A stretch of DNA of 64,000 nucleotides, from contig NC_087063.1 in NCBI RefSeq assembly GCF_963678635.1, forward strand, positions 82,011,574-82,075,573, given 5' to 3'. Shown here one piece after another: positions 25,927 through 38,627 of the stretch (position 1 is its first letter; every line of letters starts with the position of its first letter). The position numbers were made by a program, and so were the translations under genes. The stretch comes from Symsagittifera roscoffensis (lineage: Eukaryota > Xenacoelomorpha > Acoela > Convolutidae). The notes under the pieces are model-generated. The model made no database searches, had not been told where the DNA came from, and was given only the letters and a program-made list of their open reading frames with translations.

Positions 25927-27680
25927 ACTTGATTTTTTTTTTCGAATTCACGGATAATTCTTGACAGTGCCCACAGAGCTGATGTTAATATAGATATAAA
26001 AATGCTAGATTTTTTGTTTGATCGGTTATTCTTGTATAATTTTCTTAGTTTCGGATATTCCAACAAAGTACGAGTAGCTTGGAAAATATGCGAGTATTGG
26101 CAACATGATATCGCCTATGGGGCAGTGAATATTAAATGACATAAACAACTTCATCTTGAGCTTTCAACCCAGACAGCCTTACAGATTTATTTTCAATATT
26201 TTTCAGAACTCAATGTTCTCTTCTTATTAAACCCGCGGATTGTTCACAACGAGGGAGTTTTTTGTAAATTAAAAAAAAACAGTTTTTGTGCACTTAGTTT
26301 TTACTACGCATGTAACTAGTTCAGTTTAACATCAAAAATCTCTCCGTTTTTTCCATTTGAGAACAAAAATGAAATTAACCCCCAAACAAAAGACTTTCAT
26401 AAGCTTAACTCAATCACACGAAACTGCTATGATAGCAATCTCAGTCAGTCTGACAAAAACTAATCTGCAAAGTAGCAAAAATTCTTACCAGAAAACTGAA
26501 AAGAAAATTTGCAAGAAATCCTAATTTTTAGGAACTCAGTTAACCCACTGACAATTAAAGTGCAAAAAAACAAGCTCAAAAAACTGCAAAAAGGTTTAAG
26601 GGAACATTACATAATTTTGATAAAATCTAAAAATAAAATGATCTTTAGAAAAATTATTGCATCAATATAGAATATCTATCCTGAAAGAACTAGTTGAAAA
26701 TATGATAAATAAAAGTTAAACTTAGTTATTATATTGAATTATAAAACCCGGGTTTCTGCTCAAAAGTTTAGAAAAATTGCTTTAAAAATTATTTCCAGAA
26801 AAAAAAACTTGACGATAAATCATGCTTTACAAGATTGTTTGACTTTTGATTGCCCTTAATCCCAACCTAGAATGCAAAAATTCGTTTGTGTATTTTTATA
26901 TCAGGTAAAATTTACACCAATTTAACAAACTTAAAGTAACAACTACTTTGTTGCAAGTTTCCATTTCTACATATTTCTATAGATGACAATATAATTTTCC
27001 AAAATATTCATAATTTGAAGCAGTCACTATCTTTTTTGCAAATTTTGATTTCTACTTACTTAAAGTAATGACGTTACAGTCTCCAAAATTTTGAAAATTT
27101 GCGGAAAAAAACTAATTTGGGGATTTCAAAGAGTTTACATTTTCTTTTTAGATAGTGAGATGATCGATACCCTCACTCAATCAGATCGCTTGAATGAAAT
27201 GTTTTGATGAAGTTATCCACCGTCGCGTTTCTAACAGTTCTCAATTTACTCGAGAACTTTTTCAGAAAGGGTTTGCTGAAATTAGTGTAATCTGTTTATT
27301 TTCAGTTACTCTCTCTGATAGCATCTATTTTGCTTTTATCTGCTCTAAATAGCCTTGACATCAATATATAGTATCTAATTTTTTAGATAGAAAAAAAACA
27401 TTATCATCTCATATAAAAAACTATCATAATTATTCGTTTATATTTGCAGCGATCTAAAAAATAAAAAAGAGTATATCACAAAACCATCTTAATTTTTACA
27501 TTGCGATGAACTTAAAACAAATTTGCATGTTTGTCGCGCTTTTATGTAAGGGTTAATCTCTTGGTTTAAAAACTAACGCTAAGTATGCTAGTTTTTACAA
27601 GATATGATTTGAGTTTCTTAAAAAAAAAACTAAATCATGAGATGTTTTACTTAAGATATTCTGTATAGGGGTCAAATTTG
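25927..27680. other. AT-rich, no gene recognised
   Basis: Very AT-rich with many short A and T runs. No open frame above noise, no RNA gene and no clear tandem repeat. The 70-residue minus-strand open frame at 25854-26066 overlaps the LINE relic and is a shadow. Identical sequence follows at 30053-31806. Confidence 0.5.
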
Positions 27681-28745
27681 GCCACGATTCGGGTACCAGG
27701 GCATTTGCAACAATCAAACACTGGCAGGTCACCTGAAGCTTACGATTACCCCGATTCGGGTGCTAGGGCATTTGCAACAAACAGACAGTGGCATGAGCCC
27801 TGAAGCTTCCGACTACCCCTATTCGGGTAAGAGGTTACTTGTAACAAACAGACGGTGGGACGTGCCCTGAAGCTTCCAATTACACCGATTAGGGTATCAG
27901 GTTTTTGGTAACAAACAGACAGTGGCCCGTGTTCCGAAGCTTCAAATTTTCCGTTTCGGGTACCAGGGTATTAGCAACAATCAGACAGTGGCAGGTGCCC
28001 TGAAGCCTCCAATTACCCTGATTCGTATACCATGATATTTGCAACAAAACAGACAGTGGCACGTGCCGTTAAGCTTTCAATTACCACAATTCGGGTACCA
28101 GGGCCTTTGCAACAAACCGACAGGGGCAGGTGCCCTGAAGTTGCCATTTGCCCCGAATCATTAATGGAGTATTTGCAAAAAACATACATTGGTACGCACA
28201 CTGAAGCTTCCAATTACTCCAATTCGTGTACCAGGCTTTTTGTAATAAACGACAGTGGCACGTGCACTGAAGTTTTAATAACACCGATTCGGGTACCAGG
28301 GTATTTGCAACAAGCAGACAGTGGCATGAGTCCTGAAGATTCTAATTGCTCCACTTTGGGCACCAATGTGTTTGCAAAAAACGCAGAGGAAAATGCCCTG
28401 AAGCTTTCAGCTAACCCGAGTCGGGTAACAGGGTTTTTGCAACAAACAGACAGAGGCACGTGCCCGGAAGGTGCCATTTATCCAGATTCATTAATAGAGT
28501 ATTTGCAATGAACAGACCTAGGCACTTCCCCTGGAGCTTCAAATTACCCCGATTCGCGTACCAGGGTGTTTGCAACAAACAGACATTGGTACGTCCCCTG
28601 AAGCTTCCAAGTACCCCGAATCGGGTACCAGGGTGTTTGCATTAAGCAGACAGTGACTCTTGCCCTGAAGCTTCCAATATCCCCACTTCGGGTACCAGAT
28701 TAATTTTAACAAAAAGACAGTGGCACCTGCTATGAAGTTTCCATT
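27681..28745. repeat. 67-bp array segment carried by the second duplication copy
   Basis: About 16 units, identical to 23555-24619. It is not an independent array: its left boundary is the duplication junction and its right boundary is the same array-to-flank transition seen at about 24619. Confidence 0.9.
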
Positions 28746-29728
28746 AAGTCTTCAGTCTCTCTCATAATTGGGTGGTTTTCATGAAACGTTGAGATATCAG
28801 AGATCATCGCCTCTCATAATCAATCAAAATCAATCAAGTATCAAAATATCACTAAAGTCCAACAAATTGTTAACCAGTCATAGTCTCCAACTCATTCCTT
28901 GATGGTTCAGTATATATCATTTTTCCGGGTTAACCTCCATACACCAAAAATGATTACAATACATTTCCATGCATCAAGTGTATGGAAAATGCTTGTCATA
29001 AAATTTTCGTGCAATTTTGAAAATTGGTTGAAAAAGATATAAACTAATTTCTGCGACTAATTGGATCTCCCAAAATAGTCTGGTGAGGAAAAAAACCAAG
29101 GTTTTTAATTTTTTTAAAAACGCCTATCATATATTTTCCATATATGGAAATTATATGACTAGCATTTTTTTGACTAGCATTTTTGAAGTAATTTTAAAAT
29201 TGCCCCAAAAATTGTTGTTGTTATATTGGAACGCAAAGCGAGTTTTGTACGGAAACAAACATTTTCCAGTTTTTTTTACATGTAAATTCAAATTTTTGTG
29301 TGCATGACGTAGTCTGGATACACAAAATTTGGATTTTTTGCCGTTTCTCTGGATAATTTTTTCAAAACGCTCAAAACGCCCACTTATTTTGTGTGACATG
29401 TTTGCACCTCGCGAAGTTTTTTCTACGTATCTATCCGGTCAGTCAATATGTTGTTTGCGATGGCAGGTACTTTTGACATGGAACTTCTGAAGGGTTACTC
29501 ATCCTACAAAATATACCCCTACCATAGAACTTTTTGTTAAATTTAAGAAAAATTGCGTTATCTCAGATTTTTTATATAAAATTTCAAGGATCATTCCGCT
29601 ATCTTACAACTCTCTTTCAAGAAAAACTACCTCTCCTGTAACAACTTTCGATTTTTTTATTTAAAAGATTTTTTAGTAAGATTTTTTTTAGAAAAGTTCT
29701 AAGATAGCGACTTTTCATCAAACTGGGT

Positions 29729-30052
29729 CGGATTGGATGCCTCGACACGCTGCTCGGATTGATCAAAGCCCTCGATACCAACGCGCATGCAATGGTTCAG
29801 AACGATGCTGGGATTTCACAGCCATTTGGATACACATGTAATGTCCTAGCTCCCGTGTTTGTCGATAACTTCATCTTGCTCCTGAGAGATGCCTATGGTG
29901 ATTGTTCTTCAGGTGCGAAGTTGTACACGCACTAGGACAGAGATCTGTTCAATCAGGGCAGGTTCTGGGCGAAAACAAATCACGTGAAAACGCGAGTGAT
30001 AGATAATTGCTTTTGGCAGACAAGTCTGCATTCGCCTCGCACTCGGCAGTGA
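29729..30052 (+). pseudogene. LINE reverse transcriptase relic, copy 2
   Basis: Identical to 25603-25926, including the in-frame TAG (here at 29933-29935). It exists because of the 4,126-bp duplication, not through a second insertion. Confidence 0.6.
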
Positions 30053-31806
30053 ACTTGATTTTTTTTTTCGAATTCACGGATAATTCTTGACAGTGCCCAC
30101 AGAGCTGATGTTAATATAGATATAAAAATGCTAGATTTTTTGTTTGATCGGTTATTCTTGTATAATTTTCTTAGTTTCGGATATTCCAACAAAGTACGAG
30201 TAGCTTGGAAAATATGCGAGTATTGGCAACATGATATCGCCTATGGGGCAGTGAATATTAAATGACATAAACAACTTCATCTTGAGCTTTCAACCCAGAC
30301 AGCCTTACAGATTTATTTTCAATATTTTTCAGAACTCAATGTTCTCTTCTTATTAAACCCGCGGATTGTTCACAACGAGGGAGTTTTTTGTAAATTAAAA
30401 AAAAACAGTTTTTGTGCACTTAGTTTTTACTACGCATGTAACTAGTTCAGTTTAACATCAAAAATCTCTCCGTTTTTTCCATTTGAGAACAAAAATGAAA
30501 TTAACCCCCAAACAAAAGACTTTCATAAGCTTAACTCAATCACACGAAACTGCTATGATAGCAATCTCAGTCAGTCTGACAAAAACTAATCTGCAAAGTA
30601 GCAAAAATTCTTACCAGAAAACTGAAAAGAAAATTTGCAAGAAATCCTAATTTTTAGGAACTCAGTTAACCCACTGACAATTAAAGTGCAAAAAAACAAG
30701 CTCAAAAAACTGCAAAAAGGTTTAAGGGAACATTACATAATTTTGATAAAATCTAAAAATAAAATGATCTTTAGAAAAATTATTGCATCAATATAGAATA
30801 TCTATCCTGAAAGAACTAGTTGAAAATATGATAAATAAAAGTTAAACTTAGTTATTATATTGAATTATAAAACCCGGGTTTCTGCTCAAAAGTTTAGAAA
30901 AATTGCTTTAAAAATTATTTCCAGAAAAAAAAACTTGACGATAAATCATGCTTTACAAGATTGTTTGACTTTTGATTGCCCTTAATCCCAACCTAGAATG
31001 CAAAAATTCGTTTGTGTATTTTTATATCAGGTAAAATTTACACCAATTTAACAAACTTAAAGTAACAACTACTTTGTTGCAAGTTTCCATTTCTACATAT
31101 TTCTATAGATGACAATATAATTTTCCAAAATATTCATAATTTGAAGCAGTCACTATCTTTTTTGCAAATTTTGATTTCTACTTACTTAAAGTAATGACGT
31201 TACAGTCTCCAAAATTTTGAAAATTTGCGGAAAAAAACTAATTTGGGGATTTCAAAGAGTTTACATTTTCTTTTTAGATAGTGAGATGATCGATACCCTC
31301 ACTCAATCAGATCGCTTGAATGAAATGTTTTGATGAAGTTATCCACCGTCGCGTTTCTAACAGTTCTCAATTTACTCGAGAACTTTTTCAGAAAGGGTTT
31401 GCTGAAATTAGTGTAATCTGTTTATTTTCAGTTACTCTCTCTGATAGCATCTATTTTGCTTTTATCTGCTCTAAATAGCCTTGACATCAATATATAGTAT
31501 CTAATTTTTTAGATAGAAAAAAAACATTATCATCTCATATAAAAAACTATCATAATTATTCGTTTATATTTGCAGCGATCTAAAAAATAAAAAAGAGTAT
31601 ATCACAAAACCATCTTAATTTTTACATTGCGATGAACTTAAAACAAATTTGCATGTTTGTCGCGCTTTTATGTAAGGGTTAATCTCTTGGTTTAAAAACT
31701 AACGCTAAGTATGCTAGTTTTTACAAGATATGATTTGAGTTTCTTAAAAAAAAAACTAAATCATGAGATGTTTTACTTAAGATATTCTGTATAGGGGTCA
31801 AATTTG

Positions 31807-32996
31807 GTCATAAATTTCAATTTTAAAAAAAAAACGGAAATAAAATGTATCTTCGTATTTAGTAATTTTATAATTATATTTAGAATTATATATATATGAT
31901 GCCTTTGTTTTTTAAGTTTGCCTCTAATTTTTAAAGGAAAATAATCATAACAGGCAGAACGCATTGTTTTCAGTCTGCTGGGTGAATGCAATATTCAGAT
32001 ACTACATTATAAGTTCCCATTTAATTTTTTCAGCTCTAATTCATACAATTTCTTTGTTATTTTAACATACCCAATCAAAAGGATTTTGCAAGAAACAATA
32101 ACTCAAAAAATGAACATGGTTTTCTGGATTAAAACAAGGCGTTGATTGGTTGGAGTGACACTAAAAATATTTGATTCAGATTTTAAGAACGATGATTTTG
32201 AATGTAGAAGATTTTTTTAAAGTTTCTACTGCAAATCTTCACCCCACGCGCTTCGTTTAGTATACTGTGATATGTTTGTTGTCCCACTATTTAAACCAGG
32301 CAAAAAAGCAAAATGTTACGACCCGCCAAATTTTATATCACGAAGAATGTTACGACACTTAGTTATGTTATAACCGGCTGAAAATTACGGAATTTAAACC
32401 CCAATTTTCACAATTTTCGTAACTGTTGCATTATTGACTTGACATTATTATTTAACAGCTCTCGATTTAACTGGTTTGTATTTCTACTGTTGGGTTAGTG
32501 TCTGGTTAATCATGAGGTCAAAAAAACTTGTTTAACAATTCGCAACGCAAGCAAAAACATAAAAAAATGAAAATTGAAAAAAAAACAAAAAGAGTTTTTC
32601 CAATTTTTTTTTCCGAAATTTATCTTTTTTCTCGAGACAAGACAATCGAATTGAGTCAAAACATGCACAAATGAAGGGTAATGAAAACCTAATACAAAAT
32701 ACTTTTCTAAATCAAAGATAAGACTATAATCAAAATCATTTCAGCTTTTATCTAATTTGTCTGAAGGGGCTCTAATTAGATGCCACTTTTGATAACCTAC
32801 GAATTTTGTTTTGAGAAAAATAAAGTTGGTATTTTTCTCACCCTCAGAAAAAAGGTTGGCAGCAAAAAGATGTTTTTAGGCTCGGCGAATATAAACTGAT
32901 ATTTTTGTCTGTGTTGGCTTTTTTGAGGAAGTATTTTGTTTTTTCCCCAAAAAAGTGCGCAAACTCATCTGGTTCATTAACTAGGATGCCCATATG
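31807..32996. other. AT-rich, no gene recognised
   Basis: No convincing open frame. The 72-residue minus-strand frame at 31773-31991 crosses the duplication end and has no recognisable content. Several A/T runs of 8-11 bases occur. Confidence 0.5.
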
Positions 32997-33550
32997 TATA
33001 ATGAGGCTAAACTGTGTATTTTGTGAATTGTAAGTGAATTCTGCAAAAAGGCGAAGTCGGATTTGTTCTAGAATCCGCAATATTGCTTGTTTTATTTGAT
33101 CTTCCGGAACAGGTTTGCGGAATCCGGAACAGGTAGTGAAATCCACAAAACAATCTTAATTTATGCGTATACCGCGGAGTTTGCAACTGTCAGCGGAATC
33201 CTTAAAAGGAAAGCGGAATACTCAAAACGTAATGGGAATTCACAAATTGTTAGCAGAATCCGCAAAACGTAAGAGGTATCCACTTAAATTTGCGAAATCT
33301 GTTTTTAATTTACAGGATCCCAAGACATTCTCGGAACACAGAACAACTAACTGTAATCGTTCTTTACAGATTCTTTGACAAAACTAACGAGCCGATAAAA
33401 TTTTTTCGTATTTACTTTGTTCGTATTTGAGCGAGGAATCCACGGATGTTTTTAAAATGGAATCCAATAACAATTTGGATCAAGATAAACTCAGACTTTT
33501 ACAGACACTAAACTTTGCGCCAATCCAGTGCACAGTTTGGCCTCGTAATG
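32997..33550. mobile_element. MITE-like element 2 (554 bp) with terminal inverted repeats
   Basis: The right end (33529-33550) is the same 22-bp sequence as the right end of the 202-bp element at 36999-37200. The left end (32997 onward, ATAATGAGGCTAAACTGTG) is a diverged inverted copy of it. Both elements have a related segment just inside the left end (TTTTGTG-x-TTGTAAG followed by a GAATTC/GGATTCCGCAA variant). The interior here holds several GCGGAATCCGCAAAAC-type short repeats (about 33075-33275). TG flanks both ends, a possible 2-bp target duplication. No transposase is encoded; the two short open frames inside are not gene-like. Non-autonomous DNA transposon is the best reading. Confidence 0.6.
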
Positions 33551-35555
33551 TGCTTGCACGTCGATTCAAAAGAAAATGAGATGCTGGGGATGTATCATAA
33601 AGGGCTGTTTGTATAAATGTTGATTGATAACACTTCTTTCAGCTAGAAAAAAAGGAAGTTTTGCTTTTCCTGTCTGCGTTAACTATCAGTTTTTGCAGCG
33701 CATATTAGTGGTACCTCAAAACATTCATATCCGGTGCTTGAGTAGGGATAATTTAGGGCTACATTTTTTTGATGGCAAATAAATTTGGTTATCATGTGCG
33801 TTTGTGATCATGGTGCGTTTGTGCGTTTGGTTATCATGTGCGCTTCTTGTTCTTGCTATTCAATAAATATGAAACCAGAAAAGCTCCATATACCACTGTA
33901 TTTGGCAAGTCTGTATTGCTTATTCTTTCATATGGCAAATTTTGGATGTTTTAGGTTTGGATGTTAGACTGTTGTTTGTTTTAACTCATTTTGTTTTTTC
34001 AAAGCAAAGTATGAATATTGATTTGACGAGTAAGTTATTTTTTGTTTTCAAATTCGTGTACAATCATTGTTTCATGATTTGTTTTCGTTATAACGTTTGA
34101 AAAATAAACTAGGCGTTTTGAGATTAAATTTTCTTATTGTTTTGATTTATCACGATTGATTTATCTCACAGTTGCGTATAAAATTTATCAGCATCAAATT
34201 ACTCTTCGAATGTTTTCATACCGAAGTTCTTGACGAAAGAACTAGCTACGGTTGAAAAATATCTGAATTGAGTTGAAAATAGTCGAGCTCAATTTTTGCA
34301 GTCGAAAAAATAAAAACTCATCAAACTTTGTTCGAGATGATCGAAATATCTCTGGGGGTGGTATGAAGGTATGAAGCACGGACGAGTTCAAAAATTTTGG
34401 ACAAGAAAGCAGAAACTTACAAGCATTAAGTCAAGACGGTAGAAAAGTATCTGGGTCACAGACTGCTAATGAGCTCATCTTTTGGTCAAGCTATACAAAT
34501 TTCAATTGAGATTGTCGAAACTTTCCAAAACATGGTCGTTATGGTCGCAATATAATCAACTTTGGGGAGACGATCGAAATATATCTGGGCTTAAGACAAA
34601 AGGAGTCGAGTTTATGTTTTTCGATTTGAAGCATACCCCATTTTGGTTGGACGCCGATACGATTGAAATGCATCAATTTTTGATCGAAATACACCAACTT
34701 TTTATTGAAATGGTCGAACAATGAAAGGAGGATCTCAACCTATGTTTTTTTGTTCTTTAATAAAAGCTACTTGCAACCCAGCAGGCATCGCCTATCTTTT
34801 AACCAGTAAACCTCGTCTATCTTTCAAGATGTGTTTGAATAAATTGCCATTTTAGGGTAAAAATTGAGCAGACTTGCAGGGAAGAATTCTTTTTCTTTAA
34901 CCATTCAGGAATCGTTGAACGAATGGAATCAAAGTGGCTCTTCCTTTTTAGTTCAACTAAGCAAAATTTTCCTGAATGATTGAAAAAACTTTTTTCTGCT
35001 ACGAGCGTGCTCAAATTTTACTTATAAAGTGGCAATTCAATCTTAAATTTCTTGAAAAATAGGCAATATCTACTGGATGGTCGAACTTGCAAGTAAATTT
35101 TGTCACAAAAAGCTAAAAAATAAATTTATAGTTCAAGGTCCTACAGTTTATAGTTCAATTCGATCAATTCGTCAATAATTATTTTGACCTTCATCAATTC
35201 TTGACTTTCAGCTTTCGATGTAGAGATAAGACAAATTTTTAATTTTTGATTTTTTTCCACTTTTTTTAGATGATGTCAAGAAACAAATAAAATAAGGCTT
35301 GCTTTTATTGAACAAAAAACTTTAACTGGCTTGTCCCAGGCGAACAAAAAAAACATGCACAAACAAAAAAAGTAGTAACTTGGGTTTTAATTTGACCATT
35401 TCTGTCTTTTTTACAGTTACAATTAAATCAAAACACGTTTTTCGACCAAAATAGTATCAAAAATGAAATTTGATGAATTTGTGAAATTTTTGCAGCCAGT
35501 GAAAAATGGGCTCCAATTTTTTTAGAGACGTCAATGAACGACAGCGAAATCGAGA
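33551..35555. other. AT-rich intergenic, with loose repeats and no gene
   Basis: Around 33785-33845 a phrase GGTTATCATGTGCGTTTGTG repeats with variation. Between about 34240 and 34730 phrases such as GATCGAAATATATCTGGG and GAAATGGTCGAACA recur loosely, and look like decayed relatives of the 31-bp repeat at 37.5 kb. The overlapping open frames at 34482-34724 (+) and 34539-34721 (-) are shadows of this repeat. A TTTTTTTAG acceptor-like stretch ends at about 35524, just before the RING-MATH gene. Confidence 0.45.
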
Positions 35556-36417
35556 ATGGATTGCCCGATTTGTCTAGAAAGCATCAGCAACATTCATGCT
35601 CTTATATGTGGACACTTGTACTGCGGACCTCCACGAACGTGCCTGAACGCTTTGAAGCATGACCATGGAAATTCGACAAAATGCGCTGTTTGTAATAATG
35701 TCAGCCCTACAAAACATCGCAACTGAACCCATTGTATGGATTACAAGACGCTTTAAACGAAATCGATGACAAAGCCAATTACAGAAAAAAGGCAATGGGA
35801 ATTGTACCACTACTGGAAGATATGGACACCGCGCTAGCCAAGACTGATCGTGAGATTGAGACGCTGATGGACAAAAAGTTAAAGCCTGAGCAACTTAAAG
35901 AGCACAAAGCGATAATCAATCAGTTTGTAGATAGAAAAAAACCTTTGTCGTCTGATTTGAAGCAGCTCTTTGACTCTGATTGGTTTCAAACTATTGACAT
36001 AGATTCGAAGACACTGAAAGCCTTCAACTTCGTAACAACTATCGCAAATGCAAAAAGTGTTAAGACCACAAATCTAACATCAAACAAACATCTTTTCAAG
36101 GGGTTTTTGTTCAGTGTCGAAATTTTCTTCAAGATTCTTGATGGAGAAGAGTGGATAAGCGCCTATATAAATTGTGAAACGGAAAAAACCGAACCCAACT
36201 ACCTAGAAGCAAGGTTGGAATTTCAGCTGGTTCTGCTTAGTTCTGATCCCATCAAGCATGTTAAGTTCAACCCGTCACCAGGTCAGGGTACGATATGGTC
36301 ATGGGCAAAGCAAAATTTGTTCGCTGGAAAGAACTTCAAAAGTTCTCCAACGGATTCATATCGAAAGATGGATCCATTCGGTTCGAAGTGTACGTTAAAA
36401 CTTTCCGCATTCTGTAG
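35556..36417 (+). pseudogene. RING finger - MATH (TRAF-like) domain protein, probable E3 ubiquitin ligase; frame broken twice
   Basis: ATG at 35556 opens a frame starting MDCPICLESI, a RING finger with Cys 3, 6, 18, His 20, Cys 23, 29, 43 and 46. The usual C-x2-C after the His is stretched to C-x5-C, so one zinc ligand may be displaced or lost. This frame stops at 35724. The continuation (PLYGLQDALNEID..., a charged helical linker, then a MATH/TRAF-like beta domain from about 36075) lies in another frame from 35714 to about 36312. The natural end of the MATH domain (KFSNGFISKDGSIRFEVYV, stop at 36415-36417) is in a third frame. Both switches sit on AAAA runs (35711-35714, 36312-36315), each one base short of what continuity needs. 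The whole would be about 287 residues. RING plus MATH proteins bind substrates through MATH and recruit E2 enzymes through RING. It could be a recent pseudogene, or a real gene with two sequence errors. The domain order is clear; activity is not. Confidence 0.75.
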
Positions 36418-36998
36418 ATAAAATCTGATACCACTAATCTGCAACTCAGTTGTTCAGATTGAGATTTCAATGTTTGCTGTAGATTAAACAATAATTTGTG
36501 AAGAGCTAATTTGTATTATACACCAAATTCTATAAAACCAAATTTTTATTAGAATGAAATTTGATCCCATTTGTGTTTTTTCGACAAACTAGAAACAACT
36601 CTGGTTTCCTTTTTAAATCATTTTTCAGCCTAATATTTTTATAACTTTAGTTTTTTTGTGCACTTGTTTTAGTCTCAGCAATTTTTGAACTGAGTAAACA
36701 TTTTGTAGTAATAATTGCGTTTGATAAAAATCCGTAGAATAAAATTTTAAAACCAGAAAGAAACATGACATTTTCTGCGGGGTTCTAATACCAAAAGTGG
36801 TCACCGCATTAATAAAATCATTCATTGTGACTGAAAAGTATTTTTGCTCATAATCAGAGATAACTCAATTAGAGAGATGACAAGGTTAAAGATCGATCGC
36901 ACCCAATCTTTTTTTGAACTTATAACGTTATTCTAAATTTTATATTCCGACTTCCGACTTTTCAGTACTAGTGATCGGTGTTGATTTTTCAAAAAAGT
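36418..36998. other. AT-rich, no gene recognised
   Basis: Sequence between the RING-MATH gene and the short MITE. The 66-residue minus-strand frame at 36625-36825 has no recognisable content. Confidence 0.45.
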
Positions 36999-37200
36999 CA
37001 TTACGAGGCCAAACTGTGCATTTTGTGCTTTGTAAGCGGATTCCGCAACCAGGACGCTCCCTCCGTTCTTCTTTTTTTCTTTACTTTCCTTTGATCGCTC
37101 CGACAAAATTTTCACATGTTTAAAGACTTGTCTCTGGAATTCAGGAACATACAAACACAAAATTGTGCGCCTATCCAGTGCACAGTTTGGCCTCGTAATG
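36999..37200. mobile_element. MITE-like element 1 (202 bp) with perfect 22-bp terminal inverted repeats
   Basis: Begins CATTACGAGGCCAAACTG at 36999 and ends with its exact reverse complement at 37200; the inverted repeat is 22 bp without mismatch. GT lies immediately outside both ends, a possible 2-bp target duplication. The interior has no coding capacity for a transposase. The right end is shared with the 554-bp element at 32997-33550. Short, AT-rich, non-coding and bounded by inverted repeats fits a MITE; the transposase superfamily cannot be told from the ends alone. Confidence 0.7.
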
Positions 37201-37474
37201 GTGTAATGTTTAACTAGCAATCTTTGAAGGAGTTTTTTTTTAAAGTCTGAAAGATAGTGATGCTCTGATCTCATTTTGAAAAAATACCTAGAGGTATGCT
37301 TAGATGCGTTGTAGTATTAGTGTTTAAAAGTCGCCACTTTTGACCATTTTAGGATATTTGACAGGCATTTAAATTGCAAATAATTATATTCATTTCATCC
37401 TGATAAAAAAACATCATAAAATGTTCTCCAAAAAGCATACACAAAGACGCTTAAGTTTGGATAGATCATTTTGT

Positions 37475-37655
37475 CGAAACATTTTGTCGAAACATAACCA
37501 AATTTGATCGAGCATGGTCGAAACAGATATCGCTTGGATCGATCATGGTCCGAACAGATCTTGCTTGGATCGAGCATGGTCGAGCACATTTCTTTCGGTC
37601 GATCACGGTCGAAACATACCAAATTTTGGTCAAGACGGTCGAAACATAAAGAGAG
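37475..37655. repeat. Short minisatellite, ~31-bp unit, about 6 copies
   Basis: GATCGAGCATGGTCGAAACA and variants start at about 37506, 37537, 37568, 37598 and 37628, 30-31 bp apart. All of the overlapping open frames here (37395-37754 on both strands) are repeat artefacts. The flanking sequence at 34.2-34.7 kb has related phrases. Confidence 0.8.
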
Positions 37656-38306
37656 CGCATCAACCTGGTTTTGGTTTATTGCTTTGCGTCTCATGACTAC
37701 TGGGAGCTGAGCCAATTGAGTAAACATCTTGTAGTGCAGAATTTTTGGTTTCAAGTTTTTCAGAACTACCCTACGACGATTTCCTATCTTTTTTCATTAA
37801 CCCGACGCTGAAAGTCTAGTAGCATTGATGATTGCAGGCCCTCAAAGAAATGCTACAGGCAGAATATGAGTCAGTTTACCCCATGTAGACCCAAGGCAGT
37901 GAGACAATCCAGCAAAACCGTCTCCTAGTTTCTCATCACTGCCTCAAAAGATTCCTTGAATCATATTGGTCCACCAGCCACAAGTTCCACTCCACGCCCG
38001 AGTGCTGTTTCTAGCTAAATTTCTCAAAATTGTAGTCCGGTTGTTGACCTTATGGTTGATAAAGTTACCTCAAACGATCTCACCTCGAAATTTTGGTCTA
38101 TAGGTATCGTTTGGTCTATAGGTATGGTATAAATTCAGGTATCGTGCAAATTAGGGTCACGCTGGGTCATAACTTTTTCCTGAACTAATTAATCCAACAA
38201 ACAAGACCATCATTGTATACCATAGTTGCCCGCTATGGGTGACCTGGAGACAGAATTAAGTGCAACCTGTCGCTGTGCTGCTAGGCGCTGGCTCGTGGTC
38301 TTTAGG
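37656..38306. other. No gene recognised; left flank of the LTR element
   Basis: More base-balanced than the surrounding DNA. TTTGGTCTATAGGTAT is repeated at about 38093 and 38108. A short segment (38237-38305) is open but unassignable. Could contain decayed transposon sequence. The 5 bp before the LTR (TTAGG) do not match the 5 bp after the far end (CCAGG), so no target-site duplication is demonstrated. Confidence 0.4.
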
Positions 38307-38580
38307 TATCATGAGGCGACCTTCGGTACCTCATTATATTCTATTTACTTATGTATTGTATTATCTAACTATATCTTAATTATCTACTTATAGTGCAGTA
38401 AATTGATTCAAGGACAAATCTCACCAGCTAAATCGTTTGTCACTTGAGAATCGTAAGCGGTCATTCGCGAAAGCCTTAAGTGTGAAATCTAGTCATAAAA
38501 CTTTGTACATTAAAACAATACATTCAATTCTGGATTCGTTAATCATTTATTCGTTACTCTATTCTATCTATCTTTATATA

Positions 38581-38627
<47 letters not shown>

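Larger units (their letters stand above)
23555..27680. repeat. First copy of a 4,126-bp perfect tandem duplication
   Basis: Starts inside the 67-bp array (GCCACGATTCGGG) and ends after GGGGTCAAATTTG. Every stretch I compared, including all open frames, is the same as 27681-31806, with a constant offset of 4,126 bp. The internal junction at 27680/27681 joins AT-rich unique DNA to mid-array sequence, with only a G of possible microhomology. The copy contains about 1.06 kb of array, about 3.06 kb of AT-rich flank and the LINE relic. Confidence 0.93.
27681..31806. repeat. Second copy of the 4,126-bp perfect tandem duplication
   Basis: Same sequence as 23555-27680 as far as I could compare. Its first ~1.06 kb (to about 28745) is a re-entry into the 67-bp array, which is why an apparently separate satellite block sits here. 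After 31806 the sequence continues as GGTCATAAATTTC, which is the original flank. Lack of divergence means a very recent event, gene conversion, or an assembly artefact such as an unmerged overlap. Confidence 0.93.
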
